NCBI RefSeq assembly: GCF_000585415.1
Contig: NZ_KK073876.1
Span: forward strand, 2,105,810 to 2,169,809
DNA from: Sphingomonas jaspsi DSM 18422
GTDB taxonomy: Bacteria; Pseudomonadota; Alphaproteobacteria; Sphingomonadales; Sphingomonadaceae
Direction of reading: 5' to 3'
Length of the DNA: 64,000 bases
The notes below the pieces were generated by a model. The model saw only the letters and a program-made list of their open reading frames with translations. It made no database searches and was not told where the DNA came from. A program made the translations under genes and the position numbers. This document shows, piece after piece, positions 28,878 through 37,220 of the stretch (positions are counted from its first letter, which is position 1; the number at the start of each line of letters is the position of its first letter).

Positions 28878-29350
28878 TCGGCGCGCTCCCAATCGCCGCT
28901 GCGTCCGCCCTGCTTGGCGTCCAGCCGGACGGCATCGATCACCATGCTACGGTCAACCGCCTTCACCATGTCGTAAACGGTCAGCGCGGCCACGCTGACC
29001 GCAGTCAGCGCCTCCATCTCCACGCCCGTGCGGCCGCTGCAGGCCGCTTCGGCCTCGATCCGGACCGCTGACGCGGCGGCATCGGGCCACACCCGCAGTT
29101 TCACCGACGTCAGCGGCAATGGATGACACAATGGGATAAGGTCGGCCGTCTTCTTTGCTGCCATGATGCCGGCAAGCTCGGCGATGCGGCAGACGTCGCC
29201 CTTGCTCCCGCCATTGGCCACAGCCTCCATGCCGGCCGCACTCATGCGCACCATCCCGCTGGCGCGGGCAACCCGATCGGTGATCGGCTTGGCGCCGACG
29301 TCGACCATGCGCGGGCGTCCGTCGCGATCGATATGGGTGAGATCGCTCAT
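28874..29350 (-). CDS. moaC: cyclic pyranopterin monophosphate synthase
   Basis: MoaC works with MoaA to form cyclic pyranopterin phosphate, the first intermediate of molybdenum cofactor synthesis. The 158-residue protein starts MSDLTHIDRDGRPRMVDVG, with a start codon overlapping the upstream moaB stop. Signatures include KGDVCRIAELAGIMAAKKT, LIPLCHPLPL and GVEMEALTAVSVAALTVYDM, here listed separately. The longer upstream extension of the frame is inside moaB and rejected. The 3' end overlaps moeA. Confidence 0.95.
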   Translation of the reverse strand: MSDLTHIDRDGRPRMVDVGAKPITDRVARASGMVRMSAAGMEAVANGGSKGDVCRIAELAGIMAAKKTADLIPLCHPLPLTSVKLRVWPDAAASAVRIEAEAACSGRTGVEMEALTAVSVAALTVYDMVKAVDRSMVIDAVRLDAKQGGRSGDWERAD

Positions 29351-29856
29351 CGTTCGGACAGCCGCGGCATGATCTCGACGAAATTGCAGGGTCGCGTCGA
29401 TCGGTCGAGCTGTTTGGACAGCAGCTTGGTCCACCCGTCGCGCACCGCCCCGCCCGATCCCGGGAAGCAGAATACCAGGGTCGACTTGACGATCCCGGCA
29501 CAGGCGCGCGACTGCAAGGTCGACAGGCCGATGCTGTCGAAGCTGATCGCGTGCCAGACGGCCGGAAAGCCGTCGATCACCTTGTCGAACAGCGGCAACA
29601 CCGCCTCCGGCGTGACGTCGCGGCCGGTCAGGCCGGTTCCGCCGGTGGACACGATGACGTCGACGGCGGGGTCCGCAGCCCATGCCATGACCGCCTCGCG
29701 AATGGCCTCGATGGAATCCGGGACGATCCGCTTGGCCGCCAGGCGGTGGCCATCGGCCTCGACCGCCCCGGCCAGATAGGCACCTGACGTGTCGCTCGCC
29801 TCGTCGCGCGTATCGCTGATCGTCAGCACCGCGATCCCCACCTTTTCTTCGCTCAC
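29347..29856 (-). CDS. moaB: molybdopterin adenylyltransferase family, MoaB
   Basis: MoaB adenylylates molybdopterin in preparation for metal insertion. The 169-residue protein starts at GTG 29856, whose GTGA overlaps the moaE stop and follows GGAG at good spacing; the longer GTG at 29871 is less likely. The MoCF_biosynth motif reads STGGTGLTGRDVTPEA, and ADP-like ISDTRDEASDT lies at the N-terminus. The gene sits between moaE and moaC. Confidence 0.93.
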   Translation of the reverse strand: MSEEKVGIAVLTISDTRDEASDTSGAYLAGAVEADGHRLAAKRIVPDSIEAIREAVMAWAADPAVDVIVSTGGTGLTGRDVTPEAVLPLFDKVIDGFPAVWHAISFDSIGLSTLQSRACAGIVKSTLVFCFPGSGGAVRDGWTKLLSKQLDRSTRPCNFVEIMPRLSER

Positions 29857-30296
29857 GCCCGCTCCTTCCACTGATCCACCGCCTGGCGATCGGACGCTAC
29901 TGGTTCAACCCAGCGCATGCCGTGAGCGGTTTCTTCCTTTTTCCATAACGGCGCTTCGGTCTTCAGCCGGTCGACCAGCTCCTCAAGCCCGGACATTGCC
30001 GCGCGCCTGTGGTCTGACGCGGTGGCGGCAAAGACGATCGGATCGCCCGGCGTCATCCGCCCTACCCGGTGGACGACCATTGCGCCCGACAGGCCGTGGC
30101 GGCTGGACACGCCCGCCGTCATGGCCTCGATCTCGCGCTCGGTGAAGCCGGGATAATGCTCCAGGGTCAGCGCGACGACCCCATCGTCGGCACGAACGGT
30201 GCCGACGAAGACGGCCGTCGCCCCCGCCCGGACAGTCCGATGGAATTCGTCCAGCAATGCAGACGGATCGATCGGTTCGGCGCTGATCCGGATCAT
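29853..30296 (-). CDS. moaE: molybdopterin synthase large subunit
   Basis: MoaE receives sulfur from MoaD thiocarboxylate and builds the dithiolene of molybdopterin. The 147-residue protein carries the FVGTVR motif, LEHYPGF, the VVHRVG segment and the catalytic-lysine region APLWKKEE. It overlaps moaD by 4 nt and moaB by 4 nt, a pattern of tight translational coupling through this operon. Confidence 0.95.
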   Translation of the reverse strand: MIRISAEPIDPSALLDEFHRTVRAGATAVFVGTVRADDGVVALTLEHYPGFTEREIEAMTAGVSSRHGLSGAMVVHRVGRMTPGDPIVFAATASDHRRAAMSGLEELVDRLKTEAPLWKKEETAHGMRWVEPVASDRQAVDQWKERA

Positions 30297-30514
30297 CCGC
30301 CGCTCATCGGCGGCAGGAACGCCACTTCGTCGTCAGGCTGGATGACGATGTCCGCGCGCACGATCTGCTGGTTGACCGCCATGTTGATGCCGGGCGCCGC
30401 CAATTGCGGAAGCTGCGCCTCGATCGCGAGTCGAAATGCGTCGGACCCGACCGGCGTGTCGGGCATGTCGGCCTCCAGCCCCGCAAGCCGACCGAAGAAC
30501 AGTATCTTCGTCAC
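30293..30514 (-). CDS. moaD: molybdopterin synthase sulfur-carrier subunit
   Basis: MoaD is the ubiquitin-like sulfur carrier of molybdopterin synthase. The 73-residue protein has the beta-grasp pattern (ILFFGRLAGL, VAFLPPMSGG) and ends in the required Gly-Gly that becomes a thiocarboxylate. It starts 5 nt after moaA ends and overlaps moaE by 4 nt. Confidence 0.95.
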   Translation of the reverse strand: MTKILFFGRLAGLEADMPDTPVGSDAFRLAIEAQLPQLAAPGINMAVNQQIVRADIVIQPDDEVAFLPPMSGG

Positions 30515-30519
30515 AGCGC

Positions 30520-31557
30520 CTATCCGCCGGTCGCGGCCATCGGCCGGGCGACGGCGGCGGGCCCGCTGGCCGCGATGCGGAAATCATGTTCGCGCGGCTT
30601 GCGCGCGATAAGCTCGCGGATCGCGCCTTCCAGCGCCCGGTCGTCGCCATGTTCGCGCAGGGCGGCTTTCAGGTCGACCGCCTCGTCGCGTCCCAGGCAG
30701 GCGTGCAGCTGTCCGCTGGCATCGACCCGCACCCGGTTGCAGCCGTCGCAGAACTTGGCCGACAGTGGGGTGATGAAGCCAACCATCGCACCCGATGACG
30801 TTATCGCATAGCGGGCCGGGCCGCCGGTCCGGTGCGCGACGTCGGCCAGCGGCATCGTCCGCTCGATCGCCGCGCGGGCGACCGGCATCGGCACATGCTG
30901 CGACAGCCGGTCCGCGCCAATGTCGCCGACCGGCATGACTTCGATCAGGGTCACCGCCATCCCCCGGCCGTGCGCCCATCCGACGAGTTCGGGAAGATGG
31001 TCCAGATTGTCGTCGCGCAGGACCACCGTGTTGATCTTGACGGCTATGCCTGCGGCACGGGCTGCGTCGATCCCGCGGATCACCGCGCCAAGGTCGCCGC
31101 CACGGGTAATCTTGTGGAACCGATCGCGGTCGAGATGGTCGAGCGAGACGTTGATCCGCCTGATGCCCGCCTTGGCCAGCGTGTCGACATGCCGTTCCAG
31201 TTGCGACCCGTTTGTCGTCAGCGTCAGTTCGGCAAGCCCGCCCGATCGCAGGTGCCGGCCGAGCGATCGGATCAGCTCGTCGGCGCCCTTGCGCACCAGC
31301 GGTTCGCCGCCGGTCAGCCGCAGCTTGGTCACGCCAAGCCCGATAAAGGTCGAGGCAAGGCGGTCGAGTTCGCCGATCGTCAACTGCTCGACGCGCGGCG
31401 CAAAGGTCGCATGTTCGGGAAGGCAGTAGGTGCAGCGGAAATCGCAGCGATCGGTCAGCGACAGCCGTAGATAGTCGATGCGGCGGCCAAAGGTGTCGAT
31501 CATCGCGCCCGAAGCGCCCGACGTGCCCGACGCACCACCTGTAACCGGATCAGCCAT
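30520..31557 (-). CDS. moaA: GTP 3',8-cyclase (radical SAM)
   Basis: MoaA uses radical S-adenosylmethionine chemistry to rearrange GTP. The 345-residue protein has the N-terminal 4Fe-4S motif Cys38-x3-Cys42-x2-Cys45, the second cluster motif FCDGCNRVR with a later Cys, and the C-terminal GG. Residues 1-18 are a low-complexity Gly/Ser/Ala stretch, and a second start at Met19 would remove it. It is the first gene of the moa operon, divergent from the TauE gene with a 93-nt gap. Confidence 0.95.
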   Translation of the reverse strand: MADPVTGGASGTSGASGAMIDTFGRRIDYLRLSLTDRCDFRCTYCLPEHATFAPRVEQLTIGELDRLASTFIGLGVTKLRLTGGEPLVRKGADELIRSLGRHLRSGGLAELTLTTNGSQLERHVDTLAKAGIRRINVSLDHLDRDRFHKITRGGDLGAVIRGIDAARAAGIAVKINTVVLRDDNLDHLPELVGWAHGRGMAVTLIEVMPVGDIGADRLSQHVPMPVARAAIERTMPLADVAHRTGGPARYAITSSGAMVGFITPLSAKFCDGCNRVRVDASGQLHACLGRDEAVDLKAALREHGDDRALEGAIRELIARKPREHDFRIAASGPAAVARPMAATGG

Positions 31558-31650
31558 GTCGTGCGTACATTGCCTTGTCGCCTTACCTACCGCAATGCTT
31601 GCTATTCGAAACCGACCGGTGCGCGGTTACGCCCGAAGGGGGAATGATCG

Positions 31651-32424
31651 ATGTTCGTCGTGTTGCTGGGCCTGGCCTTTTTCGCCACTGCGTTGCTCTA
31701 TGCGTCGGTCGGTTTCGGCGGCGGGTCGACCTACAATGCGTTGCTGCTGCTGGCCGACCTGCCGGTCGCAGTGGTGCCGGTGCTGGCGCTGGCGTGCAAT
31801 ATCGTCGTCGTCGCGGTCGGCGCCAACCGGTTCCGGCAGGCCGGGTCGCTGGACTGGGATCGTTTCTGGCCATTTGCGGTGGCGTCTATCCCGGCCGCCT
31901 GGATCGGCGGGTTCATCCATGTCCCGGCCTGGCTGTTCGTCGCGTTGCTGGCCCTGTGCCTTACGCTCGCTGGGCTTTTGTTGATTTGGCCGTCGCTGTG
32001 GCGCGATCGGGCACCCCGAACCGCTACCACCAGCGTGACGGCTGACGCCGCTTGCGGTGCGCTGCTAGGCCTTGTCGCAGGCGTTACAGGGATCGGTGGC
32101 GGCATCTACCTGTCGCCCGTCTTGCATTTTCGCAATTGGGGGTCGGCGCGGCTGATCGCGGGCACGTCGGCGGCGTTCATCCTGGTCAATTCGATCAGCG
32201 GCCTGGCCGGGCAAATCGCTAAGCTAGGCGCTGGCAGAAGCTCCCAAATGCTGTTCGACCATTGGCCTCTGCTGCCAGCGGTCTTGGCGGGGGGCCTGAT
32301 AGGCTCTCAACTCGGCAGCCAGATCATCCCCGAACGTTACCTCCGGACGATGACCGGCCTCCTTATCCTGTACGTCGCCGTCCGCCTTGGCCTTCGCTTT
32401 CCGACCGACTGGGCAGCGCGGTAA
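31651..32424 (+). CDS. TauE/SafE-family membrane transporter (second copy)
   Basis: The 257-residue protein has about eight helices with the two TauE/SafE hairpins, YASVGFGGGSTYNALLLL at residues 18-35 and VAGVTGIGGGIYLSPVL near 140. It starts at ATG 31651 behind GGGGGA. Its place next to the molybdenum cofactor operon suggests export of a sulfur oxyanion or related anion produced by a molybdoenzyme, which is only a contextual guess. It is distinct from the copy at 7.8 kb. Confidence 0.88.
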   Translation: MFVVLLGLAFFATALLYASVGFGGGSTYNALLLLADLPVAVVPVLALACNIVVVAVGANRFRQAGSLDWDRFWPFAVASIPAAWIGGFIHVPAWLFVALLALCLTLAGLLLIWPSLWRDRAPRTATTSVTADAACGALLGLVAGVTGIGGGIYLSPVLHFRNWGSARLIAGTSAAFILVNSISGLAGQIAKLGAGRSSQMLFDHWPLLPAVLAGGLIGSQLGSQIIPERYLRTMTGLLILYVAVRLGLRFPTDWAAR

Positions 32425-32458
32425 AAAAGGGGAGGCCTGCCGAAGCAAACCTCCCCTT
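32423..32458 (-). terminator. intrinsic terminator, minus-strand T-tract
   Basis: AAGGGGAGG pairs with CCTCCCCTT around a 14-nt loop. Reading leftward the stem runs into six T residues, so it ends minus-strand transcription from the 54-aa gene at 32528-32692; rightward it could also weakly end the TauE transcript. Confidence 0.75.
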
Positions 32459-32527
32459 CCCCCGATCAACGCTGGCCGACGCGCGGAGATGACAAACGTC
32501 AGGCCAACGAAGCTGGTGCCGGCCGGC

Positions 32528-32692
32528 TTAGCCGGCCTGTCCCTTGTCGCGCGCCAAACCAGCGTCGAACGGGGTGTTCAAAGCCGATTTGGTCGGCATT
32601 CCGGGGTCGAGCGGCGACCCGATCAAAGCACTGGTGATGCCGGCCCCCAAACCAACGGCCATCAGTGCCATCGAAGCCTTCCGCTGCAACAT
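32528..32692 (-). CDS. 54-aa small hydrophobic protein
   Basis: The 54-residue frame starts MLQRKASMALMAVGLGAGIT behind a GGAG site about ten nt away, has one hydrophobic segment (residues 7-25) and a polar proline-rich tail ending RDKGQAG. It has its own downstream terminator and a 15-bp upstream element shared, at the same distance, with the GNAT gene. Those three signals make it likely to be a real expressed gene despite its size. The longer 86-codon form begins upstream of the ribosome-binding site and looks less natural. Function unknown. Confidence 0.55.
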   Translation of the reverse strand: MLQRKASMALMAVGLGAGITSALIGSPLDPGMPTKSALNTPFDAGLARDKGQAG

Positions 32693-32759
32693 TGTCCGCT
32701 CACTCCGTTGCGCCGACCCCGGTGCCGGCGACCATTTCTTTCTAGGCGTGCCGGCCAGG

Positions 32760-32774
32760 CACATCCTGACGGCA
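32760..32774 (-). promoter_or_regulatory. shared upstream element, copy 1
   Basis: TGCCGTCAGGATGTG on the minus strand lies 68 nt upstream of the 54-aa gene start. It matches the element at 33636-33650 at 14 of 15 positions. Confidence 0.45.
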
Positions 32775-32830
32775 TGATGGTTTTTCACTGTTCCAGAATC
32801 TTTTCATAATTGGCCGATCGACCGGACAGG

Positions 32831-32862
32831 CAAAGACCGGCGCCTGTTCGGACGCCGGCCCT
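32831..32862 (-). terminator. hairpin after the GNAT gene
   Basis: On the minus strand GGCCGGCG and CGCCGGTC pair across a short loop and run into CTTTG. It lies about 30 nt after the GNAT stop codon; the T-tract is weak. Confidence 0.5.
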
Positions 32863-32890
32863 TGGTGACCGCAAATGTGGCGCGTAACGC

Positions 32891-33568
32891 TCACAGCCCG
32901 ATCACGACCCGTTCGAAAAACACTGCCGGGAAACCCTTGAATTCGCTCCGCTTGAACGGCCGGAAGCCGATCTTTTCCGCGACGCGGATCGACGCGATAT
33001 TGTCGGCGCTGACGATGCAGACCGTCCGCGTGGCGCCCAGCACCCGCTCGACCCAGGTGACCGCGCCGGCCACCGCCTCGGTCGCCAGTCCCTCATTCTG
33101 GCGCCCCTTGACGATCGTCCAGCACGCTTCGGGCGCCCAGTCGAAATGCCCGCCCAGGTTGCGGTTGAACTGGCCGAAGCCGACTTCGCCGACAAACTCG
33201 TCCGTTTCACGGTCGAACACCGCGAAGGGTCCGTAACCGAGTAGGTGCCAATGACCGACCTGGCGCAGGAAGCGCGTCCACGCTTCGTCGCTGCCCATCG
33301 CGCTCTTGTGCGAATAGGCGAGCGCCGACGGGTCGCACATCATCGCCTCGAAGTCCTTGAAATCATCCATTTCCATCGGGCGCAGGCGCAAGCGGCGCGT
33401 TTCGACAACCGGTCCGCGGATCGCGATCAGCTCGTCGAACGGGCGGCCGGACAATGGCGACACACAGTGAAAGGTGGCTGGCTGCTCGACCGGTCGGGTC
33501 GTGGTTGCGGCATCGAACAGGAACGCCGTGCTTGCAGCGTCATCGTGCCTGACCAGATCGTACAACAT
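32891..33568 (-). CDS. GNAT-family N-acetyltransferase
   Basis: The 225-residue protein starts at ATG 33568 behind GAAGGG. After an atypical N-terminal 50 residues, the GNAT fold of the RimJ/RimL type runs from RLRLRPMEMDDF to FERVVIGL, with the acetyl-CoA loop region RNEGLATEA (written in the protein as RQNEGLATEA) and VSADNIASIRVAEKIGF, both hallmarks. Substrate is unknown. It lies next to the YcaO/TfuA locus, and peptide modification clusters sometimes include such transferases, but it is separated by the regulator and its own terminator, so the link is speculative. Confidence 0.88.
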   Translation of the reverse strand: MLYDLVRHDDAASTAFLFDAATTTRPVEQPATFHCVSPLSGRPFDELIAIRGPVVETRRLRLRPMEMDDFKDFEAMMCDPSALAYSHKSAMGSDEAWTRFLRQVGHWHLLGYGPFAVFDRETDEFVGEVGFGQFNRNLGGHFDWAPEACWTIVKGRQNEGLATEAVAGAVTWVERVLGATRTVCIVSADNIASIRVAEKIGFRPFKRSEFKGFPAVFFERVVIGL

Positions 33569-33635
33569 GGATTGCCCTTCATGGTGTCTGCCGGGAAACG
33601 TCCTCGGCATCCTCCATTTACGCCGGGCGGGGTGT

Positions 33636-33650
33636 CACATCCTGACCGCA
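33636..33650 (-). promoter_or_regulatory. shared upstream element, copy 2
   Basis: TGCGGTCAGGATGTG on the minus strand lies 68 nt upstream of the GNAT start codon, the same distance as copy 1 from its gene. A perfect GATTCT-gaaa-AGAATC hairpin lies just upstream, at 33660-33675. Confidence 0.45.
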
Positions 33651-33796
33651 GGCTGATTAGATTCTGAAAAGAATCGCGCCCGGATCGCAGAATTTGGCCG
33701 TTCCCCGTTGCGGCTAGGGCCGATTTGCATCATGGATCGGACAGAGGGGCACCCGGACCAGCCGGGGCAAAAATTATCGGGCGTAGGGGAACGTGG

Positions 33797-35383
33797 ATGC
33801 CGGACCACGGGTCCGCGCCGGCCAGGGTAAGGGTCGGCGTATATATATTGGACCGCGACGACGAGCGGCTGGTTGGGCCATCCGGTCCGATCAAGCTGGG
33901 CAACAAGGCATTTCGTCTGCTGAACATGCTGGTCGACCATGGCGGCCGCCTCGTCACCAAGGACGCGATCTTCTCGTCGGTGTGGGACGGTACCTTCGTG
34001 TCCGAATCCGCGCTGACATCGACGATCAAGGAATTGCGCCGCGCGCTCGGCGACCTGTCGAAGACGCCGAGCTATATCGAAAGCGTCTATGGCCGCGGCT
34101 ACCGCCTGATCGCCGACATTGGCGAGGCCGACGATGCACCGATCGCGACGCCGACTACGCCTGCGAAGGGCAAGCCGAGCGTGAAGGTGTCCGATCTCAG
34201 CGACGACCCGCCGGTCATCATCGTGTCCGAATTCAACGATGCCGCCGTTCGCCAGTCCTTGCCCTACCTCGGCGAAGGGCTGCGCGAGGAGATTTTGTCG
34301 AGCCTTGCCCAGTTCCGCGACATTCAGCTCGTCGCCAACTCGCAGTTCGACGAGCGCAATCCGCAAGTTGCGGCGCCGGAACGCAGCTATCACCTGACCG
34401 CGACGCTTCTTCCGGACCGCGACAGCGCCAAGATCATCGCCCGGACCAAGCGGGTGTCGGACGGACGGGTCTTGTGGGCCGAAAACATGTCGCTGGCCAA
34501 CATGGGTAACGCCGAAGGCGTCGACCGCATCGTCAAGCGGATCGCCGGCTCGCTTCTTCCGGCGGTCGACCAGGACCTTATAAGCGGGGTCGCCCGACAC
34601 GGCGCCAACCTGTTCGACCGCTACCTGATCGTGAAGCGGGGCGTGTTGAGCGTGCGCACCTATGAAGACGCCAAACGGTCGGTCGACGACCTTGAGGCGA
34701 TCATCGCGGAGCGTCCGGATTTCGGTCTGCCCTATGCGCAGCTCGTCCGCTTCTACAACACCGACTATTTCTTCACCTCGTTCGGGGCGAGCGACAAAGC
34801 CTTGCGGGCCAGGGCACTGAAGATGGCGAGGGCCGGCTTCGCCACCGACCCAAGTCACAGCATGAACTATCTGACGATCGGCTTTTGCAATCTCTATGCT
34901 GGCAAGTTCGCCGAAGCGAAGGAGATGCTGGAACAGGCGTTCGAACGAAATCCCTACAGCGCCGAACGCGCCAACCAGGTCGCGACCGGGATGGTCTATC
35001 TCGGCGAATTCGACCGCGCCCGGCAATTGTTCGCGCTGAGCCACGAATTGCAGCCGTGGAGCGATAACGACAATCTGGAGCAGGAAGGGCGCCTTCACCT
35101 TCTGGAAGGCAACGACCAGGCCGCCAGCGCGGCTTTCGCGGCGGTGACCGAGCCGCTGTTTTGGGGCCGCTTCTATCAGTCGCTGAGCGACATGGAGCTG
35201 GGTCTACCGGAAGCGCCGGCCATGTTCCGGCGGTGGCGCGAGCGCGTCGAAAGCAACTGGCACGACGGATCGCACCCGGACAGTGACATGATCATGGCGA
35301 TGATCCGCAGCCACCATCCGTTCGACAACGGCTATGGCGCACGCCTGTTCGAACTGGCCGAAAAGGCGCTCAATCGAGACTGA
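33797..35383 (+). CDS. winged-helix (OmpR/CadC-type) regulator with TPR domain
   Basis: The 528-residue protein starts at ATG 33797 behind GGGGA. Residues 12-106 form an OmpR/PhoB-type winged helix (KAFRLLNMLVDHGGRLVTKD, VWDGTFVSESALTSTIKELRR in two parts, and ESVYGRGYRLI). A middle domain (about 135-270) resembles the solute-binding part of CadC-like regulators, and the C-terminal half (280-520) has TPR-like helices. There is no transmembrane helix or receiver domain, so it is a soluble one-component regulator. Its 3' end overlaps tfuA by 14 nt tail-to-tail, and it is the best local candidate to control the YcaO operon. Confidence 0.85.
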   Translation: MPDHGSAPARVRVGVYILDRDDERLVGPSGPIKLGNKAFRLLNMLVDHGGRLVTKDAIFSSVWDGTFVSESALTSTIKELRRALGDLSKTPSYIESVYGRGYRLIADIGEADDAPIATPTTPAKGKPSVKVSDLSDDPPVIIVSEFNDAAVRQSLPYLGEGLREEILSSLAQFRDIQLVANSQFDERNPQVAAPERSYHLTATLLPDRDSAKIIARTKRVSDGRVLWAENMSLANMGNAEGVDRIVKRIAGSLLPAVDQDLISGVARHGANLFDRYLIVKRGVLSVRTYEDAKRSVDDLEAIIAERPDFGLPYAQLVRFYNTDYFFTSFGASDKALRARALKMARAGFATDPSHSMNYLTIGFCNLYAGKFAEAKEMLEQAFERNPYSAERANQVATGMVYLGEFDRARQLFALSHELQPWSDNDNLEQEGRLHLLEGNDQAASAAFAAVTEPLFWGRFYQSLSDMELGLPEAPAMFRRWRERVESNWHDGSHPDSDMIMAMIRSHHPFDNGYGARLFELAEKALNRD

Positions 35384-36083
35384 GTTCGGTCTTCAGGTCG
35401 CGCAGGAAATTGGTTTGGGGAACGTGCAGGCGACGCGGCGGATGACCGTCCGCGAGCGCGGCCGAGACGGCCAGTTCGGCATCCAGCTGCTTCAGCGGGA
35501 CATGCAGATCCGTTACTTGCGAAGCAATGGCGGCCTTAAGCCCTTCTTCCTCGAATAGCCGTTTCAGCAGCGGCCAGTCGCGGTCGACATAGTGGACGTC
35601 CATCGCTGCCGCGCGCAGCCGCCGGGCCATCCCGGCATCGAACAGTCCCAGCCGAACCGCCTTCAGCAACGTCGCGCGGACTTCGACTAAGGGGACGCTT
35701 GCCGCGGCCCAATTCATCGATTCGGGACCGTGAATGAGCGCCACCTCGTCGTCGCCCGTCAGCAGTCCGTCGCGATAGGCCCGATAGATGGCGCCAACGC
35801 CTTCCATCCCGTACATGTCGAGCTCCGCCGCCCGCAGCGCCCCCATGCTCGACGCGCCGATCAGGCGGATCCCGGCCGCCATCGCCACCAGCAATTCCTT
35901 GTGCCACGGCGACGGACGATGATCGAAATATCCGTCGATCAGGCAGATGGTGGCGAAACCACCGTGGACGATCCGCAATATGTCCCCGGTCGCAGCCGGC
36001 GGAAACCAGTGGAGGCCGGGATGCGTCGGCCGGCAACCTTGCTGCCACGAGGGTCCGGCGAAGACGGCGATGTTGCGGGTCAT
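35370..36083 (-). CDS. TfuA-family protein
   Basis: TfuA partners YcaO enzymes in backbone thioamidation and was first seen in trifolitoxin synthesis. The 237-residue protein starts at ATG 36083, overlapping the ycaO stop as ATGA. The TfuA core is clear: HKELLVAMAAGIRLIGASSM, GALRAAELDMYGMEGVGAIY and YRDGLLTGDDEVALIHGP, covering residues 61-120. The C-terminal 100 residues are helical and variable. In known systems TfuA supplies or hydrolyses the sulfur donor; that role here is inferred. It is the last gene of the operon, meeting the regulator gene tail-to-tail. Confidence 0.93.
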   Translation of the reverse strand: MTRNIAVFAGPSWQQGCRPTHPGLHWFPPAATGDILRIVHGGFATICLIDGYFDHRPSPWHKELLVAMAAGIRLIGASSMGALRAAELDMYGMEGVGAIYRAYRDGLLTGDDEVALIHGPESMNWAAASVPLVEVRATLLKAVRLGLFDAGMARRLRAAAMDVHYVDRDWPLLKRLFEEEGLKAAIASQVTDLHVPLKQLDAELAVSAALADGHPPRRLHVPQTNFLRDLKTELSLD

Positions 36084-37219
36084 GCCGCCACCCGGCGTCG
36101 TCGACGCCGCGCGGCCAGCCCGCACGCGATGACGCGCACGGCATGAAAGGGCCCGACCTGCCCCAAATCGATTACGACCACGGGGCCAAGTCCCGCCGCT
36201 GCGATCCGGTCGACCATCTCGTTAACGCTGGCAGGGCCATGCGAAATGGCGTCGAAAGACTTGCCGTCCATGCCAACCGGCAGAGGCATGGCGAACGCAA
36301 CGCGCAGCGCGTCCTGGCGAAGCGCATATTGCGACGGCGGCAGGTCGTCACGCGATCCGGCGATATAGGCGGCGCGCCCCTGGATGGTTTCGGCAATGGC
36401 ACGAAACAGCGCGACCTCCGGGTCGGGATGGGCGCTGTGGCCGTGGATGGCGCGAAACGGCGCGGCGCTTTTGCCGGAATCGCCCAGTTCGGCGGCGATT
36501 ACCGGCGTGCCCGTAAGCGATGGAAGCGTGTAGCAGCGAAGCGAAGCGCCGACCGACTGGAGCCGCTCGCGCCAGAAATCGAGCCACTCGAGCCCCGCGC
36601 GGTCGAGGTCGATCTGATCCCCGATCCGGTCGATCATCGACGTCGACTTCCATTCGGTCACGGCATCGCGTTCGATCAACTCCAGCATCGCCGAAGCGAT
36701 CGCCTCGTCACGCGAACTGCCGACAGCCACGCCATTGCTCGACCGGTCGATGGGCGTGCCCAGCATGCGGGTGAAATCCATCGAAATACAGGCAAAGGGA
36801 ACGGCAACCTCGCGGCCGCGCCAATCCGGGGCCACTACCCAGTCGATTTGACGGCTAGGATCGATCGCTATCGCATCGTCCTTGGCGAAGTCGCCGATGG
36901 CGGGCGCTCGGACGGATGGCGACAGCGCTTCGAAACCGCAGGTCAGGACGGGTGCATCATAATGCTCCCCGCAATGCGCCTCCCACGCTTCGAGCACTGC
37001 GCCAAGGCGGGCACCCTCATCGGTGAGCGCCTTGCCCTGATGCACGGAAAGCGAACGTCCCATCGGCCGGATCGCCTGCCAGCAGGGCAGTCCGATCCGG
37101 TCGAGCCGCGTGACATCGGCGATGCGGGTGATTTGCGCGTGCGCGACGACCTCGGCCACCGCGCCGCGCAATTCCTCGGCAGTTTTCAGTCGACCGCTCG
37201 ATCGCGGTCCCGGCAGCAC
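36080..37219 (-). CDS. YcaO cyclodehydratase-family protein
   Basis: YcaO proteins use ATP to activate peptide amide bonds for azoline or thioamide formation. The 379-residue protein starts at GTG 37219, one base after the small-protein stop; the frame upstream of this lies inside that gene. Key residues are visible: EAWE (77-80), SNGVAVG (161-167), ELIERD with Glu180, Glu183 and Asp185, and AETIQGR (276-282), all matching the YcaO ATP/Mg site. The C-terminus is a run of arginines with no PxPxP ending, which favours a TfuA-dependent thioamidating class over azoline-forming enzymes. This is family knowledge applied by inspection. Confidence 0.92.
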   Translation of the reverse strand: MLPGPRSSGRLKTAEELRGAVAEVVAHAQITRIADVTRLDRIGLPCWQAIRPMGRSLSVHQGKALTDEGARLGAVLEAWEAHCGEHYDAPVLTCGFEALSPSVRAPAIGDFAKDDAIAIDPSRQIDWVVAPDWRGREVAVPFACISMDFTRMLGTPIDRSSNGVAVGSSRDEAIASAMLELIERDAVTEWKSTSMIDRIGDQIDLDRAGLEWLDFWRERLQSVGASLRCYTLPSLTGTPVIAAELGDSGKSAAPFRAIHGHSAHPDPEVALFRAIAETIQGRAAYIAGSRDDLPPSQYALRQDALRVAFAMPLPVGMDGKSFDAISHGPASVNEMVDRIAAAGLGPVVVIDLGQVGPFHAVRVIACGLAARRRRRRVAA

Positions 37220-37220
37220 C

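Noticed and set aside
33725..33796. upstream TTG extension of the winged-helix regulator
   Set aside because: ATG 33797 has a GGGGA site; the extension has no family match.
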